Shown piece after piece: positions 21,334 to 30,784 of a stretch of 64,000 nt of DNA. The stretch covers positions 682,001-746,000 of the forward strand of contig NZ_AP018341.1 in the NCBI RefSeq assembly GCF_003574135.1. Reading direction: 5' to 3'. The position numbers and the translations under genes are program-made. The notes under the pieces are model-generated. The model did no database searches. It saw only the letters and a list, made by a program, of their open reading frames with translations, and was not told where the DNA came from. The first letter of the stretch is position 1. The number at the start of each line of letters is the position of its first letter. The stretch is from a cyanobacterium endosymbiont of Rhopalodia gibberula. Lineage in GTDB: Bacteria; Cyanobacteriota; Cyanobacteriia; Cyanobacteriales; Microcystaceae.

Positions 21334-21405
21334 AATAATATTAGTCAACTAAGAAATTTTTGCTCTTACTTCACTTTCTAAATTTCTTAGTTGGCTAATA
21401 TTATT
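21334..21405. repeat. 26-bp near-perfect inverted repeat (hairpin)
   Basis: Arms at 21334-21359 and 21380-21405 are complementary over 26 bases with a single mismatch that would be a G-U pair in one RNA strand. The loop is 20 bases. One arm reads AATAATATTAGTCAACTAAG. It could be a relic terminator or a small palindromic repeat; no gene flanks it directly. Confidence 0.85.
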
Positions 21406-21409
21406 CCCT

Positions 21410-22019
21410 CCTTAACTAAAAATTAACGAGTAGCTGCTAGACTTTTATTGTCAAAAGTATAACTGGTAAACTATCTCAGTACTGATGGGAAAAAATCACA
21501 TTCATCAATGGGGAGCCATACAACAAATTTCTGAGTTCAGAAAGTTTAATAAAACTTGAACCTGGATAATTACATTTACACATTTAAATAGTATTAATTA
21601 CTAACGGATATCCAATATTTTAATGAATTTTTAATATTATTTAATTTTAAGCTAAAACTGGTTGTATTGTATGTAGATATTAGACAATTAGGAACAGAAA
21701 ATAACCCAAACGCTGCTTATTATGCAGTATTTTTAGCTCAGTTTCAAATAGTGTCTAAGTTGAACAATTCTGTTTTTCCCTGATAACACTGTACCATTAT
21801 TTTGTTAATAGTTCTGGGTTAAATAATATCCCCTTCTTAAGTAAATACTGTATAGTTACTCATTATCTAAAAAATTTTTGATAAATGTTAGAGCCATTCC
21901 TACTAACAAATTAAACTTCAGCGTCAGTAATTTATTCTGAGATACTAGCCTCGATGAGATTATCAAAAAATTTTAGAGTCATATAAATCCTAAATAAAAG
22001 ATTATCAATATCTTTAAAA
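21410..22019. other. AT-rich gap
   Basis: No gene. A short minus-strand piece near 21500-21420 (DECDFFPSVL, then SYTFDNKSLAAT) may belong to the same lost gene as the remnant at 20995-21306, but the link is weak. Confidence 0.35.
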
Positions 22020-22400
22020 TTTAATATATTTAGCGGTTTAAGATAAAAAGAATGATAATAAGCAACTGCCCTTATCCTTTGGTTAAAAGTAAAGAGATAA
22101 ATTCATTAAGAAGACGCGATAATCGCTTATTGATAAGCGGTTTAGGCAGGTTTTGAATATTTTATGGAGTGAGATAACCGATAACACCATAGCTAAATAG
22201 TCCGTTAACCAGGACTTCTATCATGATTTTCTGTATAGAACTGTGTCCATTGTTTTGAGGTTTATCATCTTTTATTGAAGGGAGTTGGTAGTTTCTGTGA
22301 TGTAATGCAATCCAATCCAATCTATATTTAAATTGATGGTACTGAGAAAATTTTTGGGCTTTACGATATCTACTTGCATTTGTTATCTTACTGCGATGAT
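22020..22400 (-). pseudogene. Remnant of an unrecognised minus-strand gene
   Basis: On the minus strand an open piece without a start codon reads RKAQKFSQYHQFKYRLDWIA, then SIQKIMIEVLVNGLFSYGVI and GYLTP before a TAA. After that stop the same frame continues with NLPKPLINKRLSRLLNEFIS and a further hydrophobic tail with more stops. About 110 codons of continuous protein-like text with a few nonsense codons points to a decayed gene. The hydrophobic segment suggests a membrane protein. Family not recognised. Confidence 0.45.
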
Positions 22401-22669
22401 TCCATGGGATTTAGGTACTTGAATAATTCAAGATTACAATGTTATTGACTTTAATTGTTTTTAACAATTTAACAATCAAAAAATATATAGACTTTCTTAA
22501 ACGAATACTATCTTTACAAAATTAATCCTGATTTACATAGCTATGAAGAAGGTAAATCATGCAAATGGATGAAGAAGCGATAATAGTAGTAGAGATAAAA
22601 TCTATGTCAATATCTGGTATTTTTTAGTCGCTCGAATAATTCTATCTGCTCCTTTCGGAGAAACTCCCC

Positions 22670-22990
22670 ATGAAAAGAATTTTTGTTTTAAAATTACTGG
22701 TAACTAGCTTGTTTATTGGTTCAATATCATTATTTTCTTCTCCAGTTAGGGCTCAGATTATACAATTGGGGAATGATGTTCGTATAGATTTTTCTAATGA
22801 ACGCCGTCGCCGTCGCGGAACTAACATAAGAATGCATACCGAAGATAGTCGCCTCGATGTAGGCTTAGAAGAAGAAAGAAGACCTCAAACGAGAATCAGG
22901 ATATTTGACAGAAATAGTTCTTTTTCTAGTGAAGTTCGTGAGGATATTCCTGCTTCTGAGCGAAGAGTTAGGTTTTCTATTCCTTTCTAA
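22670..22990 (+). CDS. Small exported protein of unknown function
   Basis: Protein of 106 residues starting with a clear Sec signal peptide: KR at positions 2-3, a hydrophobic core (residues 4-24) and a likely cleavage site after PVRA near residue 29. The mature part of about 77 residues is highly charged, with an RRRRR run (NERRRRRGT) and repeated Arg/Asp/Glu alternation, and no cysteine. I do not recognise a family. The ATG is preceded by CTCCTTTCGGAG, which contains a GGAG-like ribosome site 12 bases upstream. It stands alone between two eroded regions, so an intact signal peptide and frame suggest that it is still under selection. Confidence 0.7.
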   Translation: MKRIFVLKLLVTSLFIGSISLFSSPVRAQIIQLGNDVRIDFSNERRRRRGTNIRMHTEDSRLDVGLEEERRPQTRIRIFDRNSSFSSEVREDIPASERRVRFSIPF

Positions 22991-25110
22991 CAGATTCAGT
23001 ATGGGAAATCTCCGATTTTAGTGGCAAAATATGCGTTTAGGGTTTTTCTGTATTTGTCGTTAACCAACCTAATTCACTTAAGAGTCCACGCAAGTTGCAT
23101 AAAGTACACATTTAGTAAGCTCAGAAAAGCTGCAGACTTTTCGTTTTGAACTAAGGAAATATTATGAGAGAGATACAAACTAATTAAATTTATTGGAACA
23201 CAAAGCAAGTTTTGTTTTGTAGAAAGTTTAGTCATTATAAAGATGAAGCTTAACATGTGAATGTTTAAATGTGTGGACATGTAGGTGAATAGTTGCTTGA
23301 TTAACAGTAAACTCAGTTAATAATTCTCTGAACTTTGTCTGACTGAATCACTATTTACTGAGTTTAATTACATTTCTTCAATAATTTTGGGAGGGGACGA
23401 TAACCTTCTGTCTCTATAATTGAGATGAAAAGTTTCTTTAAAAGAGTTTCTTTAAAAAGAGGGATTATTTTCATCTAAATAGATGAAAATAATCCCTCAT
23501 AGCAAAAGCTCGTAACGTTTTTTAAAAAAAGCTTCTTTGCAATTGCTTTTTACTTCCGTTAAACTATTAATATAATTGACTCCAAACTACAACAAAAACA
23601 GAAAAAATTCGTCAAAAATTTCCTGTCATATTGAGAATCATAGAGTTATTGATAAAACTACTTTATTAGTTTTTTTTGTAAAAATTAAAATAAAGTTATT
23701 AACTCAGTCTAAGTTCTCAACTCTATTTAATAAGCTACTTCAGCTAGTTTCGTGATTGATACCTGCTTAATTTAAAGTTTAAAATAATTGTTTAGGTAAG
23801 GGACTAGCAATCTTTTTCACTTACCAACTCTAAAGAGAATTTTTTCTACCCTAAATCTTAAAAAATTTTAATTTTGTTCATAAATACAGCTAATTAAATC
23901 TAGTTATAACGTAGGAAATGGATTCAATTCATTAAGAGCAATTTATTTTTTTTAAAAAATTAAACTAATTTTGACGATTATTTTTTGGCCAGTTCTTAAG
24001 GATTATTTAACTCAATGAGTTTAACAAACATTAGTAAATAATTATTAAAACCTGTCTGAGAAATTTGCTAAACAACTATAGTAATCCCCTGAGCGACTTG
24101 ATTTTATCTATGTCATCTTTTTCATTATCCTTTAATAGTCTATTAAAGACTAAAAACTCTGATTGCTTCAACTTTAGTTTTCAATTAATATTGGGCAGTT
24201 TTTAAGTATTAAGAAAGGGCACCTTCAAAGATTTTTCTTGTTCCTTATATAATACATCGAACTAGCATTTTAAACTTGTTCTTTAGACCATATTTACTAT
24301 TTCAAAGAAAGTATCTATAACATAATTAGCTAGGTTAAAATCTTACTCAGATATTTAAATTATGTCTAAACAAATCGTAGTTGAATTTAAAATAAATAGA
24401 TAACGTGTGTCGTTGGGAGTTCTGATATAATTAGCTTAGGAGAAGTACAGCTTACAATTAAAGGGAAATGACAGAAAAAAAAGTCCGTATTGAGAATAGT
24501 TGATTTTCTAGTATTGTTTTGATAAAGTCTAGAATTTTCTGAAACAATATTCTTTAGCCCCTTATGTATTGTATCTTTCTGCTTCATAACAAAGACGTTG
24601 GGAGTAGAATGATTCTGTTTTTGTATATAAATCATTATTATGACAACTTAGAACAAACCTATCTAACTTATCAATTTTACTACCTACTTAACTGAGGAAA
24701 AAACATAGATAAGCTGCCGCATTAGCCACTGGAATCAGCTGTTAAATCATTAATTTGCTCTTCTAAGAAATGAATAATGAAATTTACCAGCCGAGCTTAT
24801 AAATTAGAATATAGATTTCTTGCAACCGATAATCTGAATTAATTGGTGTGGCTTGTTGAGTTTATCGGTGATATTGATGCGTAGGATTGAATATCAGCCT
24901 AGTTATAGGTGGCAAATTACTTGATTTAAGACAAGAAGTTTAACTCATTAGATATGATTAAATCTGTATCTTCTTCAAGATCAAAAGCAAAGGCTTCAGA
25001 TTTATTAGACAAGCTCTCAATAAACCTGCTACGAACTTGCCTTTTTATTGGCGGACTTATCCTAGAATAAGCAACGGTCAGTATTCATCATTGTTCAGTT
25101 GAAGTGTTTC
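22991..25110. other. Eroded gap with faint minus-strand traces
   Basis: 2.1 kb without an intact gene. Protein-like minus-strand pieces occur near 24880-24690 (ARLVNFIIHFLEEQINDLTA then GSLSMFFPQLS) and near 25060-24930 (ISPPIKRQVRSRFIESLSNK, SEAFAFDLEEDTDLIISNEL, then a stop). They probably mark one or two decayed genes downstream of cysK. I do not recognise either. Between 23000 and 24650 I see only AT-rich sequence and the hairpin at 23459. Confidence 0.4.
23459..23498. repeat. 19-bp perfect hairpin
   Basis: Arms at 23459-23477 (GAGGGATTATTTTCATCTA) and 23480-23498 are perfectly complementary with a 2-base loop. It lies 470 bases past the small exported protein gene in empty DNA. It could be a terminator of a lost gene; there is no T-run directly after it on the plus strand. 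Confidence 0.88.
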
Positions 25111-26043
25111 TCAACTCTCGAAGAGGGGAGTACTTAAGTAACGTTCTCCAAAACTCGGTTGAATCATGACAAGTAGTTTGCCTGTATTTTCGGGACGTTG
25201 AGCAACTCTAATAGCAGCAGCTAAAGCTGCCCCTGTAGAAATCCCTGACAATAGCCCTTCTTCTCTAGCTAAACGACGACTATAAATAATAGCTTCATCA
25301 TCAGTCACCGTTACTACCTCGTTAATTAGCTCCACTTTGAGAACTTTAGGAATAAAACCTGCCCCTATCCCTTGAATTTTGTGACCGCCAGGGCTTCCTC
25401 CTGATAAGACAGGACTATTAGCTGGTTCAACGGCAATAGCTTGAAAAGTTGGCTTACGTTGTTTAAGTACTTCAGCTACCCCAGTGATAGTTCCTCCAGT
25501 ACCTACTCCTGCAACGAGAATATCTACCCGGCCATTTGTATCTTCCCAAATTTCTTGAGCAGTGGTTTGGCGATGAATTTCAGGATTAGCAGGGTTGTTG
25601 AATTGTTGTAGCATGTAAGCATTCGGCAAAGTCTTCACTAGTTCATCAGCACGTCGAATACAGCCACTCATACCTTCAATTCCGGGGGTTAACTCTAATT
25701 GCGCACCATAAGCTTTTAACATCGCCCGTCGCTCTTGACTCATGGTTTCTGGCATTGTCAAAATTAGTTTATATCCTTTGGCAGCCGCGGCCATAGCTAG
25801 TGCAATTCCCGTATTACCGGAAGTAGGTTCAACTAAAAGAGTTTTACCAGCAATAATTAGTCCTTCACGTTCTGCAGCATTAATCATATTTACCCCAATG
25901 CGGTCTTTTACTGAGGCCGATGGGTTCATTCCCTCTAATTTCACAACAATCTGAGCCATACATTCCTCTGCTTGAGGAATATGGTTTAATTGTACTAGTG
26001 GAGTCCGACCAATTAACTCTGTAATGTTATGCGCAATTCTCAT
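25111..26043 (-). CDS. cysK: Cysteine synthase (O-acetylserine sulfhydrylase)
   Basis: PLP enzyme that makes cysteine from O-acetylserine and sulfide. It is 310 residues with the CysK/CysM fold. The PLP lysine is K46 in [11 protein letters not shown], the substrate loop is [11 protein letters not shown], and the phosphate-binding loop is [10 protein letters not shown] near residue 180. The C-terminus ends [15 protein letters not shown], normal for the family. It begins 98 bases after purQ on the same strand and could be read from the same promoter or its own. Assignment to CysK rather than CysM is by overall similarity only. Confidence 0.94.
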   Translation of the reverse strand: MRIAHNITELIGRTPLVQLNHIPQAEECMAQIVVKLEGMNPSASVKDRIGVNMINAAEREGLIIAGKTLLVEPTSGNTGIALAMAAAAKGYKLILTMPETMSQERRAMLKAYGAQLELTPGIEGMSGCIRRADELVKTLPNAYMLQQFNNPANPEIHRQTTAQEIWEDTNGRVDILVAGVGTGGTITGVAEVLKQRKPTFQAIAVEPANSPVLSGGSPGGHKIQGIGAGFIPKVLKVELINEVVTVTDDEAIIYSRRLAREEGLLSGISTGAALAAAIRVAQRPENTGKLLVMIQPSFGERYLSTPLFES

Positions 26044-26141
26044 CTTTTTTAAATTAATGTTTACTTACTTTATAATCCTTTCGTTGTAATATTTCTATTG
26101 TTTGTTTGATGGCATTCTTTAGAATTTCTTTGCACTAAAGC

Positions 26142-26855
26142 TTACTCCTCTATATGAGGTTGTGGCAATTTTTCTTCAATTAATCCTTCAAACAACCCTC
26201 GCCCGTCTGTGGATCCCAAAATTGGGTCTGAAGCACGTTCCGGATGGGGCATCATGCCCAAAATGTTTCCTTTTCGATTGCCAATTCCGGCAATATTATT
26301 AAGAGAGCCATTAGGGTTTTGGTCCTCATGAATTTCTCCCTTAGCTGTGCAATAACGAAACAAAATTTGTCCGTTGTCTTCTAAACTTTTAAGGGTATCT
26401 TGCCCTGCATAATAACGGCCTTCTCCATGAGCAATAGGTAGAGTAATAATCTGTTTTGATGCATATACTTGTGTCCAGGGTAGACGGTTATTTTCAACTC
26501 TCACAGGGACTTGGTCACAGATAAAATATAAGTCTCGATTACGAATTAATATTCCGGGTAATAACCCAATCTCCGTTAAGATCTGGAATCCATTACAGAT
26601 TCCTAACACCCATTTTCCTTGGTTAGCGTGAATTATGATTTGTTGCATCACCGACGAAAAACGAGCTATCGCCCCACAGCGTAGATAGTCTCCATAACTA
26701 AATCCTCCTGGTATCACTACCACATCCAAATCAGAAATATCTGTTTCTTGATGCCATACCATACGGGTTGGTTGGTTTAACAATCCTTGAGTAACCGTTG
26801 CTACATCACGATCACAATTAGATCCTGGAAAAACTACAATACCAAATTTCATCAA
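26142..26855 (-). CDS. purQ: Phosphoribosylformylglycinamidine synthase, glutaminase subunit
   Basis: Class I glutamine amidotransferase subunit that supplies ammonia to PurL for FGAR to FGAM conversion. It is 237 residues. The nucleophile cysteine lies in [11 protein letters not shown] near residue 90, and the catalytic His-Glu pair is in [11 protein letters not shown]. The start [18 protein letters not shown] matches the family. It follows purS by 3 bases on the same strand, the usual cyanobacterial purS-purQ pair; purL is not in the window. Retained purine synthesis fits purH at 14.4 kb. Confidence 0.97.
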   Translation of the reverse strand: MMKFGIVVFPGSNCDRDVATVTQGLLNQPTRMVWHQETDISDLDVVVIPGGFSYGDYLRCGAIARFSSVMQQIIIHANQGKWVLGICNGFQILTEIGLLPGILIRNRDLYFICDQVPVRVENNRLPWTQVYASKQIITLPIAHGEGRYYAGQDTLKSLEDNGQILFRYCTAKGEIHEDQNPNGSLNNIAGIGNRKGNILGMMPHPERASDPILGSTDGRGLFEGLIEEKLPQPHIEE

Positions 26856-26858
26856 TAC

Positions 26859-27140
26859 TTACCTCGTTGAGGATTGAATCACGTTAACAGCTGTTACTTC
26901 AAAACAATAATTTTCGATGACTGGGTTAGCCAATAATTGATCACACATTTGCTCAAGTTGTTCTTTTGCATAGATTTCACTATTGGCTGTTAAAGTAAGT
27001 TCAATGTATTTGCCAATTCTTACTTTTTCAACCCCTTGGTAGCCTAACTGCTTTAATCCCGATTCAACTGCGGTCCCAGCGGGATCTAATACTGATGGTC
27101 TAAGGGTAACGTAAATACGACACTGGTATTGTTGAGACAT
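26859..27140 (-). CDS. purS: Phosphoribosylformylglycinamidine synthase, PurS subunit
   Basis: Small structural subunit (93 residues) that bridges PurQ and PurL in the three-part FGAM synthase. The sequence YVTLRPSVLDPAGTAVESGL, then LGYQGVEKVRIGKYIEL, is diagnostic. First gene of the purS-purQ unit, with the purQ start 3 bases beyond its stop. Full length, no lesion. The promoter should lie in the 450-base gap upstream. Confidence 0.95.
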   Translation of the reverse strand: MSQQYQCRIYVTLRPSVLDPAGTAVESGLKQLGYQGVEKVRIGKYIELTLTANSEIYAKEQLEQMCDQLLANPVIENYCFEVTAVNVIQSSTR

Positions 27141-27594
27141 AGGATGTTAATTATTGCTAGGATAATCACGAAATTTCAATACATTTGTTTTTGAGTGCGA
27201 ATCCTCCGCTTACTCAAGTCTTCAAAATTGTGCTATTTTGACTCCAGCCTAGGATTCATATTTAGAACCCAACAGTCAAGATCAACCCTCGGGACCAGCC
27301 ACTTTACAATCTAAAGAAACGATGTAAGCGCCAACCTGAGTCGGTAGATAGTCCATTTATAGTTTAATCCCCCATGGTCAATACTGTCTTACCTGTATCA
27401 AGTACAATAAGTTTCTATTGATAAATGTCCTGTACATGACTAAAATGAACTTTTTAAGCATTTCTATCGTTTTTAAGCCCACTATCATACCTTAAAATTT
27501 TTGGACAATTTTCCAAATATCAATCAATTGAGCCAAGACACTATTGGTTTTTACAGACTTAGTTTTTAGTCAATCAATTTAGCTTTTGACTAGT
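27141..27594. other. Intergenic region between purS and site-2 protease
   Basis: 454 bases carrying the purS promoter and, presumably, the 3' end of the upstream minus-strand protease transcript. A 24-codon minus-strand ORF at 27282-27356 (MDYLPTQVGAYIVSLDCKVA...) reads like protein but is too short and unrecognised to call; it may be a gene fragment. Confidence 0.4.
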
Positions 27595-29079
27595 TTAAAG
27601 ATTTAACCATTGAGCTACTGTCCCAGGTAAAGGAAGTAAAATCATTATCAGCAATGCTAATGAAAACAATCCTAAGACATCTCGTCTGCCATCTAATTCT
27701 GTTACATCATTCAGGGCAGTTTGCTCAGAAGTCGGCATAAAAAAGAGTAGAATTGCCCATAGTAAAAACTCCTGTCTAATAATTCCTAAAGCTAAGACAA
27801 ACATTCTAGTAAATTGACCAATAATAATTGCTGTTCGTTGGCCAAACATCCCATGAACAATATGTCCCCCATCGAGTTGTCCCACAGGCATTAAATTTAG
27901 AGCCGTAATAATTAATCCTACATAACCCGCAATGGCTAACGGATGAAGATAAATTGCTTTTTCAGCAATAAAGCTACTCCCAAAAACCAATTTAGCCAAA
28001 ATAGCAAATAGAAAAGAAATTCGAGGATCGAATGCTTGTAGACTTAATAGGTTAGATTCCTCAACCTGAGGCACAACTTCTGATAAAGATAGTCCCCATA
28101 GTAGAATGGGAACAGTTACAATAAATCCGCCCAAAGGTCCTGCTATACCTACGTCAAATAAGGCTTTACGATGGGGGATAGGAGATTTTATCTGTATGAA
28201 TGCTCCGAAGGTTCCTAAGAAAAAAGGGATAGGAATAAAATAAGGTAAGGTCGTAACAACTTTATAGCGAATAGCAGTTAGATAATGACTTAGTTCATGA
28301 ATCCCTAAAATGATAATTACACCTAGACTATAGGGTAATCCTTTTAATAGTAATCTTAGATTTTCTTGCCATTGTTCTACTGAAATGCCAGCTATTTCAG
28401 TCCCAACAATTGTTGTAGTCAACAACGTCAGTAATAGTAACCCTAAAGCAAATAAAGGACGGGTGGTAGGTTGTTCTGGTTCTTTATGTTGGGATTTAGC
28501 CCAAGGATTAGCTACTAAGGCAAAAAAGGGTTGTCCCTGTAAGCTTTCCTGAAAAAGAATTAAAAATCGATCACCAAACACCCGCTCAATATTAGTTTTA
28601 ATTGACTGATAAGCTTTTTCTGGAGCTGTCCTTAACTTTCCCCGACAAAGAATGGCTTGGGGACGATAATCTAAATTCTGCAAGTAATACACTCCCCAAG
28701 GGAAACAATCTCTCAATGACTGTTCCTCAGTGGCGGTAATCGGACGGATGAAAACGGGATTTTCTAGAGTCTTTATCTTTTTTTCAAGGTTAGAGGATAA
28801 AGAAGAATTACGACTATCTTGGTTCTCTGTGAGAATACGTCCAATGGAAATCAACCACCCATAAGTAATAAAACAAATAAATAGGGGCAAGATAATCCAC
28901 ACAAAGGGAATAGGTTCTTCTTCTCCCATTACCATATACCATACTGTCCAAGCTATGGGAGGAGTCATAACAACTAACCACAATAGCCAAGCAGGGGTAC
29001 GAGTGACTGACGTTACCGTGCGCCCAATGAGGATATAAGTAATAATGCTTAAAGTAAGTAACAGTAAAAGTAACCACAT
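27595..29079 (-). CDS. Site-2 protease family (M50) membrane metalloprotease
   Basis: Intramembrane zinc metalloprotease of 494 residues. The zinc-binding HExxH appears as GIHELSHYLTAIRY near residue 261, followed by PYFIPIPFFLGTFGAFI. The third ligand motif is PVGQLDGGHIVHG near residue 401. About eight membrane segments flank these, with a soluble region at about 90-205. The arrangement matches the EGY1-type S2P proteins of cyanobacteria and chloroplasts. Likely substrates are membrane-anchored regulators or membrane proteins, which is family knowledge only. Start at ATG 29079; the MBL-fold gene is divergent, with 150 bases between the two. Confidence 0.92.
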   Translation of the reverse strand: MWLLLLLLTLSIITYILIGRTVTSVTRTPAWLLWLVVMTPPIAWTVWYMVMGEEEPIPFVWIILPLFICFITYGWLISIGRILTENQDSRNSSLSSNLEKKIKTLENPVFIRPITATEEQSLRDCFPWGVYYLQNLDYRPQAILCRGKLRTAPEKAYQSIKTNIERVFGDRFLILFQESLQGQPFFALVANPWAKSQHKEPEQPTTRPLFALGLLLLTLLTTTIVGTEIAGISVEQWQENLRLLLKGLPYSLGVIIILGIHELSHYLTAIRYKVVTTLPYFIPIPFFLGTFGAFIQIKSPIPHRKALFDVGIAGPLGGFIVTVPILLWGLSLSEVVPQVEESNLLSLQAFDPRISFLFAILAKLVFGSSFIAEKAIYLHPLAIAGYVGLIITALNLMPVGQLDGGHIVHGMFGQRTAIIIGQFTRMFVLALGIIRQEFLLWAILLFFMPTSEQTALNDVTELDGRRDVLGLFSLALLIMILLPLPGTVAQWLNL

Positions 29080-29229
29080 AATTATCTATTGAAGAATGTG
29101 TTAAGAAATCGTCTCCACCGTTCATGATTAAGACGATTCACTAAATTAAGGAATAATAGAGTCATAAGGCCACACTCAATTTTGAGATTCCCTGTAATAA
29201 AGTAACAAGGATTCTGCTTTTCACCTATC

Positions 29230-29910
29230 ATGTTTCAAAAGACAGCTAGGCTCTCTAAACTCCCTCGTCAACTATTAGAGGGGTTGTTCGCTTTCCCCTC
29301 CAATAAAGATACTTTAGGCGGGGCAGCTTACTTTATTCTAGAAAAAACTGGCAATATCTTGGTAGATTGTCCCGAGTGGAATAAACAAGTTGAAGACTTT
29401 CTTCAACAACACGGAGGGGTGCGTTATTTATTTATCACTCATCGTGGTGCTATAAGTAAATCGGTAAAATCTCTACAAAAAACTCTAAAGTGCTCAGTTG
29501 TGATCCAAGAACAGGAAGCCTATCTGCTCCCAGAGGCAGCCGTAACTTCTTTCGAAAAAGAAACCTTTCTGAGTCCAGATATTAAAGGAGTTTGGACTCC
29601 TGGACATTCTCCAGGTTCTTCTTGTCTTTATTGGAGCTTCCATGGAGGAATTCTTTTCACTGGACGGCATCTTTTGTGTGATCTCTCAGGGACTCTAAAA
29701 CCTTTACGGTTAGCCAAAACGTTCCATTGGTTACGTCAGCTAAAGAGTGTTCAGATGTTACTCGATTACTTCAACTCTGGCTCCCTCACTTATATTTGCC
29801 CAGGAGCCAATATAGGATTTCTGCTGGAAAAAAGATTGATTGACAAGGCTTATGAACAATTATCTACTTTAAATCTGGATAATCTTCGCAACACTCCCAT
29901 CAGACGATGA
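29230..29910 (+). CDS. MBL-fold protein with degenerate metal site
   Basis: Protein of 226 residues with the metallo-beta-lactamase fold pattern: an early LVDCPEW strand, FITHRG near residue 78 where HxHxDH is expected, TPGHSPGSSCLYW near 130, FTGRHLL near 148 and YICPGAN near 198. The usual ligands are largely missing: the HxHxDH motif is reduced to one His (THRGAIS), the FTGD aspartate is replaced by Arg, and the final PGH histidine is replaced in PGAN. Only the GHSPG histidine is clearly kept. It is therefore unlikely to be a normal binuclear metallohydrolase. As I recall, cyanobacteria carry a conserved subfamily of this kind, so this need not be recent decay. Divergent from the site-2 protease gene. 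Confidence 0.8.
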   Translation: MFQKTARLSKLPRQLLEGLFAFPSNKDTLGGAAYFILEKTGNILVDCPEWNKQVEDFLQQHGGVRYLFITHRGAISKSVKSLQKTLKCSVVIQEQEAYLLPEAAVTSFEKETFLSPDIKGVWTPGHSPGSSCLYWSFHGGILFTGRHLLCDLSGTLKPLRLAKTFHWLRQLKSVQMLLDYFNSGSLTYICPGANIGFLLEKRLIDKAYEQLSTLNLDNLRNTPIRR

Positions 29911-30027
29911 TTTTGTTCATTTTTTACTAGTTCTTTCATTCTGATAACTCTGTTCTTTTTTTTAAGAGAAAATTGATAAACTTTAACATAATACAATGAT
30001 TTACTCATAAATTTAGGAGAATATCAT

Positions 30028-30192
30028 CTGATAGCAGGATTATTTGGATTGTTCGGTAACAAAACCAAGTATGTTGATGAATTTAGTGTATAAGCCTTTC
30101 AACGGAAAAAAAGAAGTACTTCATTTTTGTTTGAATCTGATGACGCAAAAAGCTTAGAAAATGCGGAGTTTGTAAAAAAATATCTTCGATAA
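30028..30192 (+). pseudogene. Remnant of a small cyanobacterial protein
   Basis: The plus strand reads IAGLFGLFGNKTKYVDEFSV, then TAA, then in the same frame an open piece with SFLFESDDAKSLENAEFVKK and a final stop. The start codon is absent (CTG/ATA context) and there is one internal nonsense codon. The pattern of FGNKTKYVDE followed by acidic SDDAK recalls small uncharacterised cyanobacterial proteins of about 100 residues, from memory and without a search. About 55 codons remain. Function unknown. It follows the MBL-fold gene by about 120 bases on the same strand. Confidence 0.55.
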
Positions 30193-30206
30193 AAAAAATC
30201 TTACTG

Positions 30207-30291
30207 ACAACGTTAGGTGTTCGATCCTAACAATCTACTTCACCTTAAACCTCAATCTAGTTCCGCAATAAAAGCAAACACCTAACGTTGT
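30207..30291. repeat. 15-bp perfect inverted repeat with 55-base spacer
   Basis: ACAACGTTAGGTGTT at 30207-30221 is exactly complementary to 30277-30291. It lies just after the small pseudogene ending at 30192. A GTTCGATCC string inside looks tRNA-like at first sight, but no cloverleaf can be built. It could be an old terminator or the end of a lost element. Confidence 0.75.
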
Positions 30292-30554
30292 TGTAGCGAT
30301 AGCAGCATAGATATATTTTATCAACTAGACCTTAAGCTTAACAAGTAAGTTAATCTAGTTTTCTAAAAATTCTTTATAAGACGCTAAATAACTAGGTTAG
30401 GCAGAGACAATCTATTAATTATCTCTGTTTTTAAGTTTAAGCTTTTTTATTTAGATAGTGTGACAATTTTAATCACTTTTAATCGAATTAAAAAAACTCT
30501 ATCAGATTGATTAATGATCAAAAAATTTGATATCAGACCTTAACGTGTTAAGGC

Positions 30555-30784
30555 ATGTAGTCTCCTTGTTTTAAGAATTTTAGATATTTTAGCAACTGTA
30601 GGAGCCGGTACTTATTATTTTAACTAGAAGTCTTATGCCAGAAGTCTCCCCTTCTGAGACAGCTTAAGTTATCTCAAAATTAGCTATTACCAGTGGTTTT
30701 ATAATCACTAACTCTCAATACTGGAATCAATTGATTCAATACGGAACTCCCGAAGGACGACAGGCAATCAAAGATTATTTTTGA
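30555..30784 (+). pseudogene. Remnant of an unrecognised plus-strand gene
   Basis: Starting near an ATG at 30555 that is immediately followed by a stop, the plus strand reads LVLRILDILATVGAGTYYFN, a membrane-like segment, then a TAG. In a following piece (about 30652-30784) it reads PSETA, TAA, then VISKLAITSGFIITNSQYWN and QLIQYGTPEGRQAIKDYF before TGA. Protein-like composition across about 75 codons with several nonsense codons supports a decayed gene of a small membrane-anchored protein. Family not recognised. Confidence 0.5.

Noticed and set aside
28814-29125. 103-codon minus-strand ORF at the start of the site-2 protease
   Set aside because: It lies in another frame of the protease gene; composition (Tyr, Ser, His-rich) is that of a shadow frame.
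30207-30291. tRNA-like GTTCGATCC string within an inverted repeat
   Set aside because: No acceptor stem, anticodon stem or correct spacing can be drawn around it; only the T-loop-like string matches.
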